From an uncultured Clostridia bacterium (GTDB lineage Bacteria > Bacillota > Clostridia > Peptostreptococcales > Anaerovoracaceae), in the NCBI GenBank assembly GCA_946541285.1, contig CAMNJG010000082.1, positions 1-6,640 on the forward strand: a DNA stretch of 6,640 nucleotides, read 5' to 3'. Within the stretch, counting starts at the first letter, position 1. Each line of letters starts with the position of its first letter. The translations under genes and the position numbers were made by a program. Below the pieces are notes generated by a model. It did not search any database, had not been told where the DNA came from, and was given only the letters and a program-made list of their open reading frames with translations. Shown one piece after another: positions 1 to 5,643 of the stretch.

Positions 1-1
1 G

Positions 2-109
2 GAGAGCCTGGATATGGAGGCCATTTACAGAATGATGGGGTTGCCGGGACCTGTTCCGGACGTAGAAGAAAATGAAGGAAATACAGTACAGAAAACCGGA
101 AGACATTGA
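2..109 (+). CDS. C-terminal end of an upstream gene, possibly cobyric acid synthase (CbiP/CobQ), partial
   Basis: The reading frame is open from the left edge and stops with TGA at 107-109, giving 35 residues that begin ESLDMEAIYRMMG. Codon choice in this frame (GAG, CTG, GAT, GCC, ATT, TAC) resembles the neighbouring genes. The alternative frame ending at 73-75 gives an unconvincing peptide. A tail of the form 'x-DM-x-x-IY-x-M' resembles, from memory, the end of cobyric acid synthases, the glutamine-dependent amidases late in corrin synthesis, and the cbiC neighbour fits that. The fragment is too short to be decisive, so the family is inference. The frame overlaps cbiC by 38 bases in another frame, which suggests translational coupling. 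Confidence 0.5.
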   Translation, partial: ESLDMEAIYRMMGLPGPVPDVEENEGNTVQKTGRH

Positions 110-701
110 AAAACGCAGTTTCGAAATCATCCGCCGCGAGATGCGGACAAACCCGCCGCCGGAACAGCTCCCGGTGATGATGAGGGTGATTCATACAACG
201 GCGGATTTTGAGTATGAGCAGTCCCTGCGTTTTTCCGCGGGCGCGATGACGGCAGCCCGGGAGGCAATCCGTCAGGGGGCTGTCTTTATTACCGATACAA
301 ATATGGCATTGTCGGGTATAAATAAAAAAGCTCTGCAACAGACAGGATGTTCCGCTGTCTGTTATATGGCAGAAGAAGATGTGGCCCTTGAGGCAGCACG
401 CAGGGGTGTGACAAGGGCAGTGGTCAGCATGGAAAAAGCGGCCGCTGTTCAGGATCGTCCTCTGATTTTCGCGATCGGCAACGCGCCGACCGCTTTACTG
501 AGACTGGCAGATCTCATTTCAGAAGGAAATGTTTCACCGGCGCTGGTGATTGGAGTACCGGTCGGATTCGTCAATGTGATTGAATCCAAAGAACAGATCA
601 TGAAAACAGCAGGAGAATATATTGTGGCAGAGGGGCGCAAGGGCGGCAGTACCGTCGCCGCGGCGATATGCAACGCGCTTCTGTATATGCAGACACGGTA
701 G
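72..701 (+). CDS. cbiC: Precorrin-8X / cobalt-precorrin-8 methylmutase
   Basis: This enzyme moves a methyl group from C-11 to C-12 of the corrin ring, converting (cobalt-)precorrin-8 to (hydrogeno)cobyrinate in the cytoplasmic cobalamin pathway. The 209-residue product has the usual CbiC/CobH length and is collinear with the family. Visible marks are the N-terminal 'DIEKRSFEII' helix (11-20), the HTTADFEYE segment with the probable catalytic His41, TDTNMALSGINK (74-85), FAIGNAPTAL (133-142), GVPVGFVNVIESKE (161-174) and GRKGGSTVAAAI (188-199). The start is taken at ATG 72 because the protein then begins exactly where family members do. Its ribosome binding site is only a weak GAAGAAA, consistent with coupling to the overlapping upstream gene. 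Anaerobic use is inferred from the likely host; the sequence alone does not separate CbiC from CobH. Confidence 0.95.
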   Translation: MKEIQYRKPEDIEKRSFEIIRREMRTNPPPEQLPVMMRVIHTTADFEYEQSLRFSAGAMTAAREAIRQGAVFITDTNMALSGINKKALQQTGCSAVCYMAEEDVALEAARRGVTRAVVSMEKAAAVQDRPLIFAIGNAPTALLRLADLISEGNVSPALVIGVPVGFVNVIESKEQIMKTAGEYIVAEGRKGGSTVAAAICNALLYMQTR

Positions 702-772
702 CGGGAAATGAAATAATGTGTTAAAATATCCGCTGCTGTACAGATTATATTACGACGTATGGAGGGTCGGGA

Positions 773-1738
773 ATGATCGACAATTTCGGGCGCGAAATTA
801 ATTATCTGAGAATCTCAGTGACAGACCGGTGCAACCTGAGATGTAAATACTGTATGCCAGCAGAAGGCTGCGGGAACCTGATACCGCACAGGGAAATTCT
901 GACTTTTGAGGAAATCATCAGAGTCGCGGAAGCGGCGGCTTCCATCGGCATCCATAAACTGCGGCTGACAGGTGGAGAACCGCTGGTCCGTCACAGTATC
1001 GTTGATCTGATCGCGGGGCTGAACGCGATTGACGGAATTGACGAGATTGATATTACTACGAACGGGCTGCTGCTGGAGGACATGGCACATGACCTGAAAC
1101 AGGCCGGGCTGTGCCGGGTCAATATCAGCCTGGATACCTTTGATCCGGATAAGTTCCGGGAAATTACCCGTGGAGGTGACCTGAGCCGTGTGCTGCGCGG
1201 AATCGAGGCGGCAGAGCGGGAGGGCCTGACTCCGGTGAAAATCAACTGTGTCGCCCTGGGCGGTTTCAACGATGATGAATTTGGCAGATTCATCGATCTG
1301 ACGAGAGACAGGGACATCACAGTCCGTTTTATTGAGCTGATGCCGATCGGCAGCGCGGACGTCGGGGAAGGATATGGTTTTATCTCCGACCAGGATATCC
1401 TGAAGATGCATCCGGAACTGGAGCCGTGCGATCAGGAACGGTTTTCCGTATCGGTTGATTATCATCTGCCGGGAGCCATGGGCAAAGTCGGCTTTATCAG
1501 TGCCCTTTCCCATCATTTCTGCAGCACCTGCAACAAGCTCCGGCTGACCAGTGACGGAAAGATCAAACCATGTCTGCATAATAATGAAGAGATTGATATC
1601 AAAAAAGCACTGAGAGAAGGACGGGAAGAAGACGTGGTCAAAGTACTCGTCGAATCGGTGAATCATAAAGTGGCACGGCATCGCCTGAACGAAGGCGCGG
1701 AGCCGATCGTCCGGGACATGAACAAAATCGGAGGCTGA
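773..1738 (+). CDS. moaA: GTP 3',8-cyclase, radical SAM (molybdenum cofactor step 1)
   Basis: MoaA uses S-adenosylmethionine and two [4Fe-4S] clusters to convert GTP into 3',8-cyclo-7,8-dihydro-GTP, the first step to molybdopterin. The 321-residue protein has all family marks: the radical SAM motif CNLRCKYC with Cys20, Cys24 and Cys27; the SAM-binding GGEP (67-70); the C-terminal second-cluster set FCSTCNKLR with Cys250, Cys253 and then Cys267; and the C-terminal Gly-Gly (320-321) needed for catalysis. The start at 773 follows a strong GGAGGG (761-766) with 6-base spacing. The 71-base gap after cbiC has no clear terminator. It contains a weak promoter candidate (TTAAAA about 721, TATATT about 746, 19-base spacing), so moaA may be read with cbiC or from its own start. 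The gap is too short for a typical Moco riboswitch. moaC follows 8 bases downstream. Confidence 0.97.
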   Translation: MIDNFGREINYLRISVTDRCNLRCKYCMPAEGCGNLIPHREILTFEEIIRVAEAAASIGIHKLRLTGGEPLVRHSIVDLIAGLNAIDGIDEIDITTNGLLLEDMAHDLKQAGLCRVNISLDTFDPDKFREITRGGDLSRVLRGIEAAEREGLTPVKINCVALGGFNDDEFGRFIDLTRDRDITVRFIELMPIGSADVGEGYGFISDQDILKMHPELEPCDQERFSVSVDYHLPGAMGKVGFISALSHHFCSTCNKLRLTSDGKIKPCLHNNEEIDIKKALREGREEDVVKVLVESVNHKVARHRLNEGAEPIVRDMNKIGG

Positions 1739-1746
1739 TCAGAAAA

Positions 1747-2226
1747 ATGGAAGAAAAACTGACTCATATGGATGCCAATGGCAGGCCGCGTATGGTGAAT
1801 GTCGGTGAAAAACCGGATACCAGAAGAATCGCGGTCGCCAGGGGCAGTATTTATATGGCACCGGAGACATTGCAGCGGATTAAGGAAGGAACCATTGCCA
1901 AGGGCGATGTCCTGTCCGTAGCGCAGGTGGCCGGGATCATGGCCGCAAAAAATACAGCCCGCAATATTCCGATGTGCCACAATATTTTTATCACCGGGGT
2001 GGAGATGGATTTCCGGATCGATGAAGAAAAGTCGGCGGTCCATATTGAAGCCTCGGCCAGTACGATCGGCAAGACCGGTATTGAGATGGAGTCTCTCAAC
2101 GCCGTCGCGATCGCGGCTCTTACGATTTATGACATGTGCAAGGCCATCGACCGGGGGATGCGGATTACGGATATCCGCCTGGTGAAAAAGGATGGCGGCA
2201 AGTCCGGACTGTTCCTGGCGGAGTAG
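1747..2226 (+). CDS. moaC: Cyclic pyranopterin monophosphate synthase (molybdenum cofactor step 2)
   Basis: MoaC rearranges the MoaA product into cyclic pyranopterin monophosphate and releases pyrophosphate. It acts in the cytoplasm as a hexamer. The 159-residue protein matches the family end to end: LTHMDANG near the start, KGDVLSVAQ with Lys52, IPMCHN with Cys77 and His78, KTGIEMESL with Glu113 and Glu115, ALTIYDMCKA with Asp129 and Lys132, and GGKSG with Lys152. These line up, one residue offset, with the catalytic residues known in the E. coli enzyme. Asn79 replaces the proline usual in the CHP motif. The start at 1747 keeps the LTHxxxxG opening. Its GGAGG (1730-1734) lies inside the last two sense codons and first base of the moaA stop region, with a rather long 12-base spacing, so tight co-translation is likely. 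moaB/mog, moaD and moaE are not in the window. Confidence 0.96.
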   Translation: MEEKLTHMDANGRPRMVNVGEKPDTRRIAVARGSIYMAPETLQRIKEGTIAKGDVLSVAQVAGIMAAKNTARNIPMCHNIFITGVEMDFRIDEEKSAVHIEASASTIGKTGIEMESLNAVAIAALTIYDMCKAIDRGMRITDIRLVKKDGGKSGLFLAE

Positions 2227-2302
2227 GAATCGGATCGCCGGTTACTGTTCACCGATCGACCAGTTTAACCTTCCAAAACGCTGCATCAGGTAAGACTTTT
2301 TT

Positions 2303-2357
2303 GTTTTGGGGACCCTTTTGAAAACGTTGTGCGTTTTCAAAAGGCTGTCCCCAAAAC
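2303..2357. repeat. Long near-perfect inverted repeat (24-bp hairpin)
   Basis: The outer arms 2303-2313 (GTTTTGGGGAC) and 2347-2357 are exact complements. The inner arms 2314-2326 (CCTTTTGAAAACG) and 2332-2344 are also exact complements. The loop is five bases (2327-2331), and the only flaw is a two-base CT bulge at 2345-2346. It stands 76 bases after moaC. Six T lie before it (2297-2302) and no T-run follows, so it is not a standard intrinsic terminator for the plus strand, and the minus strand shows A-runs. It could be a palindromic repeat of REP/MITE type or an mRNA 3'-end stabiliser. The pairing is seen; the role is unknown. Confidence 0.85.
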
Positions 2358-2421
2358 TGTGATACTATATAAGCAGCGTTTTCTCATCTGATTCTGGCTG
2401 ATCGCTGACTTGTAACGATCG

Positions 2422-2444
2422 CCGGAAACAGTCCGGGAGTTTTT
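2422..2444 (+). terminator. Weak intrinsic terminator candidate after moaC
   Basis: CCGGA (2422-2426), a five-base loop and TCCGG (2432-2436) form a short GC-rich stem. GAG and five T (2440-2444) follow. It lies just upstream of the argB promoter, where a terminator for cbiC-moaAC transcripts would be expected. The stem is only five pairs, so termination would be weak. No better candidate is visible between 2227 and 2455 unless the 2303-2357 hairpin acts in that way. Confidence 0.35.
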
Positions 2445-2454
2445 GGAAAAAAAG

Positions 2455-2492
2455 ATTGCATAATTATAAATACGAGCGTATAATTATTAACA
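2455..2492. promoter_or_regulatory. Predicted ArgR/AhrC operator: two ARG boxes over the argBJ promoter
   Basis: Two 18-base half-sites, 2455-2472 and 2475-2492, each carry the palindrome ATAATTAT at the centre (2460-2467 and 2480-2487) and lie 2 bases apart, centre to centre 20. Each fits 13 of the 16 informative positions of the E. coli ARG box WNTGAATWWWWATTCANW. Paired 18-bp boxes with 2-3 bases between them are the known layout for the arginine repressor. They cover the -35 to -10 region, so arginine-bound repressor would block transcription. AT-richness makes part of the match easy, and no regulator gene is in the window. Confidence 0.55.
2456..2484 (+). promoter_or_regulatory. Sigma-A promoter of argBJ
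   Basis: The -10 box TATAAT (2479-2484) is a perfect consensus. TTGCAT (2456-2461) stands at the -35 position with the ideal 17-base spacing, although it matches TTGACA at only three of six bases. The segment is AT-rich and preceded by an A-tract (about 2447-2453). Transcription would begin near 2491, leaving a leader of about 130 bases before argB. Confidence 0.6.
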
Positions 2493-2620
2493 CTATCACT
2501 TAACAGAAGACCGGATGCGTTCTTCCTTCTGCTGGGTGAATCAGAAAACGGGAGCGTGTCACAGCGCTCCTTCTTCACGCGGTAAAGGAACCGCGGTCTG
2601 TCAGAAGATGGAGGGATCGC
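2493..2620 (+). promoter_or_regulatory. Structured 5' leader of argB
   Basis: Several stems can form in this leader. GGAGCG (2551-2556) pairs with CGCTCC (2565-2570), and CGCGGT (2578-2583) pairs with ACCGCG (2590-2595). CTTCTG (2526-2531) can pair with CAGAAG at 2504-2509 or at 2602-2607, the second copy lying just before the ribosome binding site GGAGGG (2610-2615). AGACCG (2508-2513) can also pair with CGGTCT (2594-2599). A 37-codon frame from ATG 2515 ends at 2628 across the argB start, but it has no clear ribosome binding site. No known riboswitch class is recognised. A regulatory role is inference. Confidence 0.3.
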
Positions 2621-3484
2621 ATGAATAAAGCAGAAATCCTGATTGAAGCACTGCCGTATATTAAGGAGTTTAATGGAAAAACTTTTGTAATCAAATACGG
2701 CGGCAGTGTCATGGAGGATATGAATCTCAAGAAAAAGTTTATCGAAGATGTGGCGCTGCTGAAGCTGGTGGGCATCAATATCGTGATTGTCCATGGCGGC
2801 GGCAAACGTATTAACGGTATGCTGGACCGGGTGGATCTGGATGTGCAGTTTGTCCAGGGACAGCGTGTTACGGATGAAAATGTGATGGATATCGTGGAAA
2901 TGGTACTTTCCGGATCCGTCAATAAAGATCTGAGCGCCTGCCTGTCCGCTCACGGGATTCACGCGATCGGACTGTCCGGAAGGGACAGCCAGCTTCTGAC
3001 CGCGGAAAAGAAATACGCGACTGCTGAAGATGGTTCCAGACTGGATCTGGGCAATGTCGGCAGTATCACGGAGGTCAATACAGATGTGCTGACGTCCCTC
3101 CTGGATGCCGGTTATGTTCCGATTGTTTCTCCTGTCGCGTGCGGGACAAAAGGGGAGCGTTTTAATGTCAACGCGGATACCGCCGCGGGAGCGATTTCCG
3201 GAGCCCTGAACGCGGCGAAGCTGATCCTGCTGTCCGATGTCAAGGGCCTGTATAAAGATATCAATGACGAAGATTCTTTCATTTCCTCCATTGATATTGA
3301 GACGACGGAAGCATACATTCAGAACGGGATCATTAACGGAGGCATGATTCCGAAAATGACCTGCTGTGTGGATGCCCTCAGAAGAGGGACCGAAAAAGTG
3401 GCGATTATCGATGGCAGGGTGGAACACAGCCTGCTGGTGGAACTGTTTACGAATGCCGGTGTCGGTACGATGGTGACGAAATAA
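2621..3484 (+). CDS. argB: Acetylglutamate kinase
   Basis: ArgB phosphorylates N-acetyl-L-glutamate with ATP, the second step of arginine synthesis, in the cytoplasm. The 287-residue product belongs to the amino acid kinase family: IKYGGS (24-29, Lys25 for phosphate transfer), VHGGGKRI (57-64), QRVTDE (81-86), GLSGRD (117-122), NVNADTAAGA (182-191), LLSDVKGLY (203-211), GGMIPKM with Lys245 (240-246) and DGRVEHSLLVELF near the end. Residues 1-20 form an extra N-terminal helical stretch missing from the short E. coli enzyme. In other bacteria this extension goes with hexameric, arginine-inhibited kinases, so feedback inhibition is likely. The start is supported by GGAGGG at 2610-2615 with 5-base spacing. 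argJ follows closely, indicating an operon. Confidence 0.97.
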   Translation: MNKAEILIEALPYIKEFNGKTFVIKYGGSVMEDMNLKKKFIEDVALLKLVGINIVIVHGGGKRINGMLDRVDLDVQFVQGQRVTDENVMDIVEMVLSGSVNKDLSACLSAHGIHAIGLSGRDSQLLTAEKKYATAEDGSRLDLGNVGSITEVNTDVLTSLLDAGYVPIVSPVACGTKGERFNVNADTAAGAISGALNAAKLILLSDVKGLYKDINDEDSFISSIDIETTEAYIQNGIINGGMIPKMTCCVDALRRGTEKVAIIDGRVEHSLLVELFTNAGVGTMVTK

Positions 3485-3527
3485 GGACCTTCAGATGGAG
3501 GAGATTCCTGATCAGGGAGATGAAAAT

Positions 3528-4745
3528 ATGGAAATTTTACAGAACAGATCGGTATCCTGTGTAAAAGGATTCCGGGCGGCCGCGATTGCTTCGGGGCTCA
3601 AGAAAAGCGGAAGAAAGGACATGGGGCTGATTGTCAGTGATGTGCCGGCGGTGGCGGCTGCCGTCTTTACGACCAATCAGGTCAAGGCAGCTCCGGTCCA
3701 GGTGGATATGGAGCATATTCAGAATGAAACAACCAGGGCCATGGTGATCAACAGCGCCAACGCCAATGCCTGTACAGGGGAACAGGGACTCCGGGATACC
3801 CGTGAGGAGGCGGAACGGATCGCGGAAAAACTGAATCTGTCACCGGAAGAAGTGCTGGTATACAGTACGGGAGTGATCGGTGTGCCGCTTCCGATGGAAA
3901 CGATCCGCAGCGGTATAGACCAGTGTATCGCGGAACTGGCTTCCGGTGGTGATGAGGTCCATAAAGCGATTATGACGACGGATACCAGAGAAAAGTGTAT
4001 CTATGTAAGGGTATCACTGTCAGGGAAGGATGTGGATCTCTGCGGGATTGCGAAAGGATCCGGCATGATCCATCCCAATATGGCGACCATGCTCTCGTAT
4101 GTTGTGACGGACTGCAGCATTACCAAGGAAATGCTGACGGATATCCAGAAAAAAATCACAGACGATACCTTTAATATGGTTACCGTGGATGGCGATACCA
4201 GTACCAATGACACCGCGACCATCATCGCCAATGGACAGGCAGGAAATCCGACGATTGACAGCGTTGATTCGGAAGATTACCAGACCTTTTATGATGCCGT
4301 TTACTATGTAACCGAATGGCTGTCCAAAGCGATCGCGGAAGACGGCGAAGGCGCCAGCCGGTTTATGGAGGTTCATGTTCACGGAGCGGACAGTAAAGCA
4401 GATGCCAGAATGATGGCACGTTCCGTCGCCGGGTCCAGCCTGGTGAAGGCGGCCATCCGCGGAGCCGACGCGAACTGGGGCAGGGTCCTGTGCGCGATGG
4501 GGTATTCAGGAGCATCGTTTGATCAGGGAACTGTCGATGTGGCATTTGAAAGCGAAGGCGGGAGCATCGATGTTTTCGTGAAAGGAGTGCCGCAGGCGTT
4601 TGATGAGGAGCGGGCACTGGAAATCCTGACAAAAGACCGGATCCGGATTGATGTCAATATGAATACCGGCAGCGCGGAAGCCAGGAGCTGGGGCTGTGAT
4701 CTGACAGAGGAATATGTCAAGATCAACGGAGATTACCGTTCGTAG
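3528..4745 (+). CDS. argJ: Glutamate N-acetyltransferase / ornithine acetyltransferase
   Basis: ArgJ transfers the acetyl group from N-acetylornithine to glutamate, closing the acetyl cycle of arginine synthesis. Some members also use acetyl-CoA, which cannot be told here. The precursor cleaves itself into alpha and beta chains. The site is visible in KGSGMIHPNMATML (residues 176-189), with cleavage between Ala186 and the nucleophile Thr187, and the oxyanion pair is Thr114-Gly115 in STGVIG. Other marks are NSANANACTGEQG, DGDTSTNDT, DGEGASRF, GADANWGR and the terminal KINGDYRS. I prefer ATG 3528 (405 residues): AGGGAG at 3514-3519 lies 8 bases upstream and the protein then begins near the conserved KGFRAAAI. 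An in-frame ATG at 3495 would add 11 unconserved residues after a weaker AAGG. The gap after argB is 43 bases, without a terminator. Confidence 0.96.
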   Translation: MEILQNRSVSCVKGFRAAAIASGLKKSGRKDMGLIVSDVPAVAAAVFTTNQVKAAPVQVDMEHIQNETTRAMVINSANANACTGEQGLRDTREEAERIAEKLNLSPEEVLVYSTGVIGVPLPMETIRSGIDQCIAELASGGDEVHKAIMTTDTREKCIYVRVSLSGKDVDLCGIAKGSGMIHPNMATMLSYVVTDCSITKEMLTDIQKKITDDTFNMVTVDGDTSTNDTATIIANGQAGNPTIDSVDSEDYQTFYDAVYYVTEWLSKAIAEDGEGASRFMEVHVHGADSKADARMMARSVAGSSLVKAAIRGADANWGRVLCAMGYSGASFDQGTVDVAFESEGGSIDVFVKGVPQAFDEERALEILTKDRIRIDVNMNTGSAEARSWGCDLTEEYVKINGDYRS

Positions 4746-4776
4746 TGTATAGATTCGTGAACGGAAGGCAAAATGA

Positions 4777-4824
4777 AAGAAACGGCCGGAATGTCACAGA
4801 AGTGCGTTCCGGCCGTGATTTCTT
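4777..4824. terminator. Bidirectional terminator between argJ and the yfcE-type gene
   Basis: ACGGCCGGAA (4782-4791) pairs perfectly with TTCCGGCCGT (4807-4816) around a 15-base loop. AAGAA (4777-4781) can extend it to TTCTT (4820-4824) across a three-base bulge. Read rightwards, the stem is followed by GATTTCTTC. Read leftwards it is followed by TTTCTTTCATTTTG, so both convergent transcripts meet a T-rich tail. It lies 31 bases after argJ and 19 bases after the end of the minus-strand gene, as expected for a shared terminator. Confidence 0.7.
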
Positions 4825-4843
4825 CATGGGCACGCAGAAAAGA

Positions 4844-5398
4844 TCAGCGTTTCCTCAGATTTTTTTCGCTGTAAATTTCCCCGCTGTCAAGATGGCGGAG
4901 TGTCATGATCCCGTTTTCCAGGATGGCGTAACTGTGGTCGGATCCGTTTTTGGGAATCGAGGTGGAACCGGGATTCACATAAAAGAATCCGTCGCATTCC
5001 TGGATCACCGGAATGTGGGTATGGCCGGTCAGGAGGACATCCATCTCCACAAATGGCGGAGGCGTCTGAGGAGTGTAGTGATGACCATGTGTCGCGAAGA
5101 TCCGGATCCCGTCCGCGTCGATCTGTTCGTATTCGTTCATGATCGGGAAGTCCAGGACCATCTGGTCCACTTCCGCGTCACAGTTGCCCCGTACTGCTGT
5201 AATCACAGATTTCAGGGAATTGAGGATTTCGATGGTCCGGCGGGTATCGTAGTCTGCCGGCAGCGCGTTGCGCGGACCGTGGTACAGCAGGTCACCCAGG
5301 AGCAGCAGCCGGTCAGGTGCTTCTCTGTGCCAGGCGTCCAGCAGCTGCTCGCAGTATTTCGCGCTGCCATGGATATCAGAAGCAATGAGGATTTTCAT
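4844..5398 (-). CDS. yfcE: YfcE/MJ0936-type metallophosphodiesterase
   Basis: This is a single-domain calcineurin-like phosphoesterase. E. coli YfcE, which is the same length (184 residues), hydrolyses phosphodiesters in vitro, but its natural substrate is unsettled. The metal-binding ladder is complete: SDIHG with Asp8 and His10, LLLLGDLLYHGPRNALP with Asp36, RGNCDAEVDQM with Asn72, THGH with His104, and GHTH with His126 and His128, then NPGSTSIPK. HGPRNALP and GNCDxEVDQM are the same as in YfcE, separating it from other members of the superfamily. The start at 5398 is chosen over an upstream in-frame ATG (5494) because MKILIASDIHG is the family beginning and AGGGAGA (5403-5409) sits correctly. 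There is no signal peptide, so it is cytoplasmic. It stands alone, convergent with argJ and divergent from rpoD. Confidence 0.93.
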   Translation of the reverse strand: MKILIASDIHGSAKYCEQLLDAWHREAPDRLLLLGDLLYHGPRNALPADYDTRRTIEILNSLKSVITAVRGNCDAEVDQMVLDFPIMNEYEQIDADGIRIFATHGHHYTPQTPPPFVEMDVLLTGHTHIPVIQECDGFFYVNPGSTSIPKNGSDHSYAILENGIMTLRHLDSGEIYSEKNLRKR

Positions 5399-5435
5399 AA
5401 TGTCTCCCTGTTTCAGAAAAATAAAATTTCTCAAC

Positions 5436-5441
5436 ATTATA
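5436..5441 (-). promoter_or_regulatory. Likely -10 box of the yfcE-type gene
   Basis: The minus strand reads TATAAT here, a perfect -10 consensus, 37 bases upstream of the start codon and ahead of an AT-rich leader with the ribosome binding site. The -35 region at 17-base spacing (CCAAAA) does not match consensus, so the assignment rests on the -10 box and position. Confidence 0.4.
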
Positions 5442-5643
5442 TCATTAATCGGACTTGTTTTGGGTAAAATGTTTAGAAAAACGAGAAATGGCAATGAATA
5501 AATAGTGTTCTTTTCACAGAATGCCGGATCGGTTTTGTCGGGCTGTTTTCGGGTGATGGGATTATCTGTACCTGTGGCATCAGTTTGTGCAATCCGAATG
5601 ATTTATTTCGTTACAGATCCTGAGGAGATTATGTAATGTCTTA

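Noticed and set aside
702..772. Moco riboswitch ahead of moaA
   Set aside because: Only 71 bases separate cbiC and moaA and no matching stem pattern is visible.
815..1681. 288-codon minus-strand frame opposite moaA
   Set aside because: It is fully antisense to a gene with every MoaA motif, and its own residues look like reversed codons.
2106..2115. CGCGATCGCG palindrome resembling the cyanobacterial HIP1 site
   Set aside because: It is a single clear copy within moaC codons for Val-Ala-Ile-Ala-Ala; the rest of the window does not look cyanobacterial.
2136..2321. 61-codon frame running out of moaC into the gap
   Set aside because: It lies mostly inside moaC in another frame, with no ribosome binding site; its tail comes from the hairpin sequence.
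2583..2596. Possible T-box core (GGAACCGCG) in the argB leader
   Set aside because: Only the last nine bases match the T-box consensus, the leader is too short for the specifier and stem I parts, and no antiterminator/terminator pair is visible. The match is explained by a local hairpin.
2384..3427. 347-codon open frame on the minus strand opposite argB and its leader
   Set aside because: It lies opposite an unambiguous argB, is rich in His/Asn/Gln/Ile from reversed codons and shows no family motif; it is a compositional shadow.
3495..3527. Longer ArgJ start adding 11 residues
   Set aside because: The added residues are not family-like and ATG 3528 has the better placed ribosome binding site; kept only as an alternative.
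4745..5467. 240-codon plus-strand frame opposite the yfcE-type gene
   Set aside because: The minus-strand protein has the full metallophosphodiesterase motif set; the plus frame has none and no ribosome binding site.
5399..5494. Longer start for the yfcE-type protein (32 extra residues)
   Set aside because: The extension crosses the likely -10 box and ribosome binding site; the family begins at MKILIASDIHG, which gives the same 184-residue length as E. coli YfcE.
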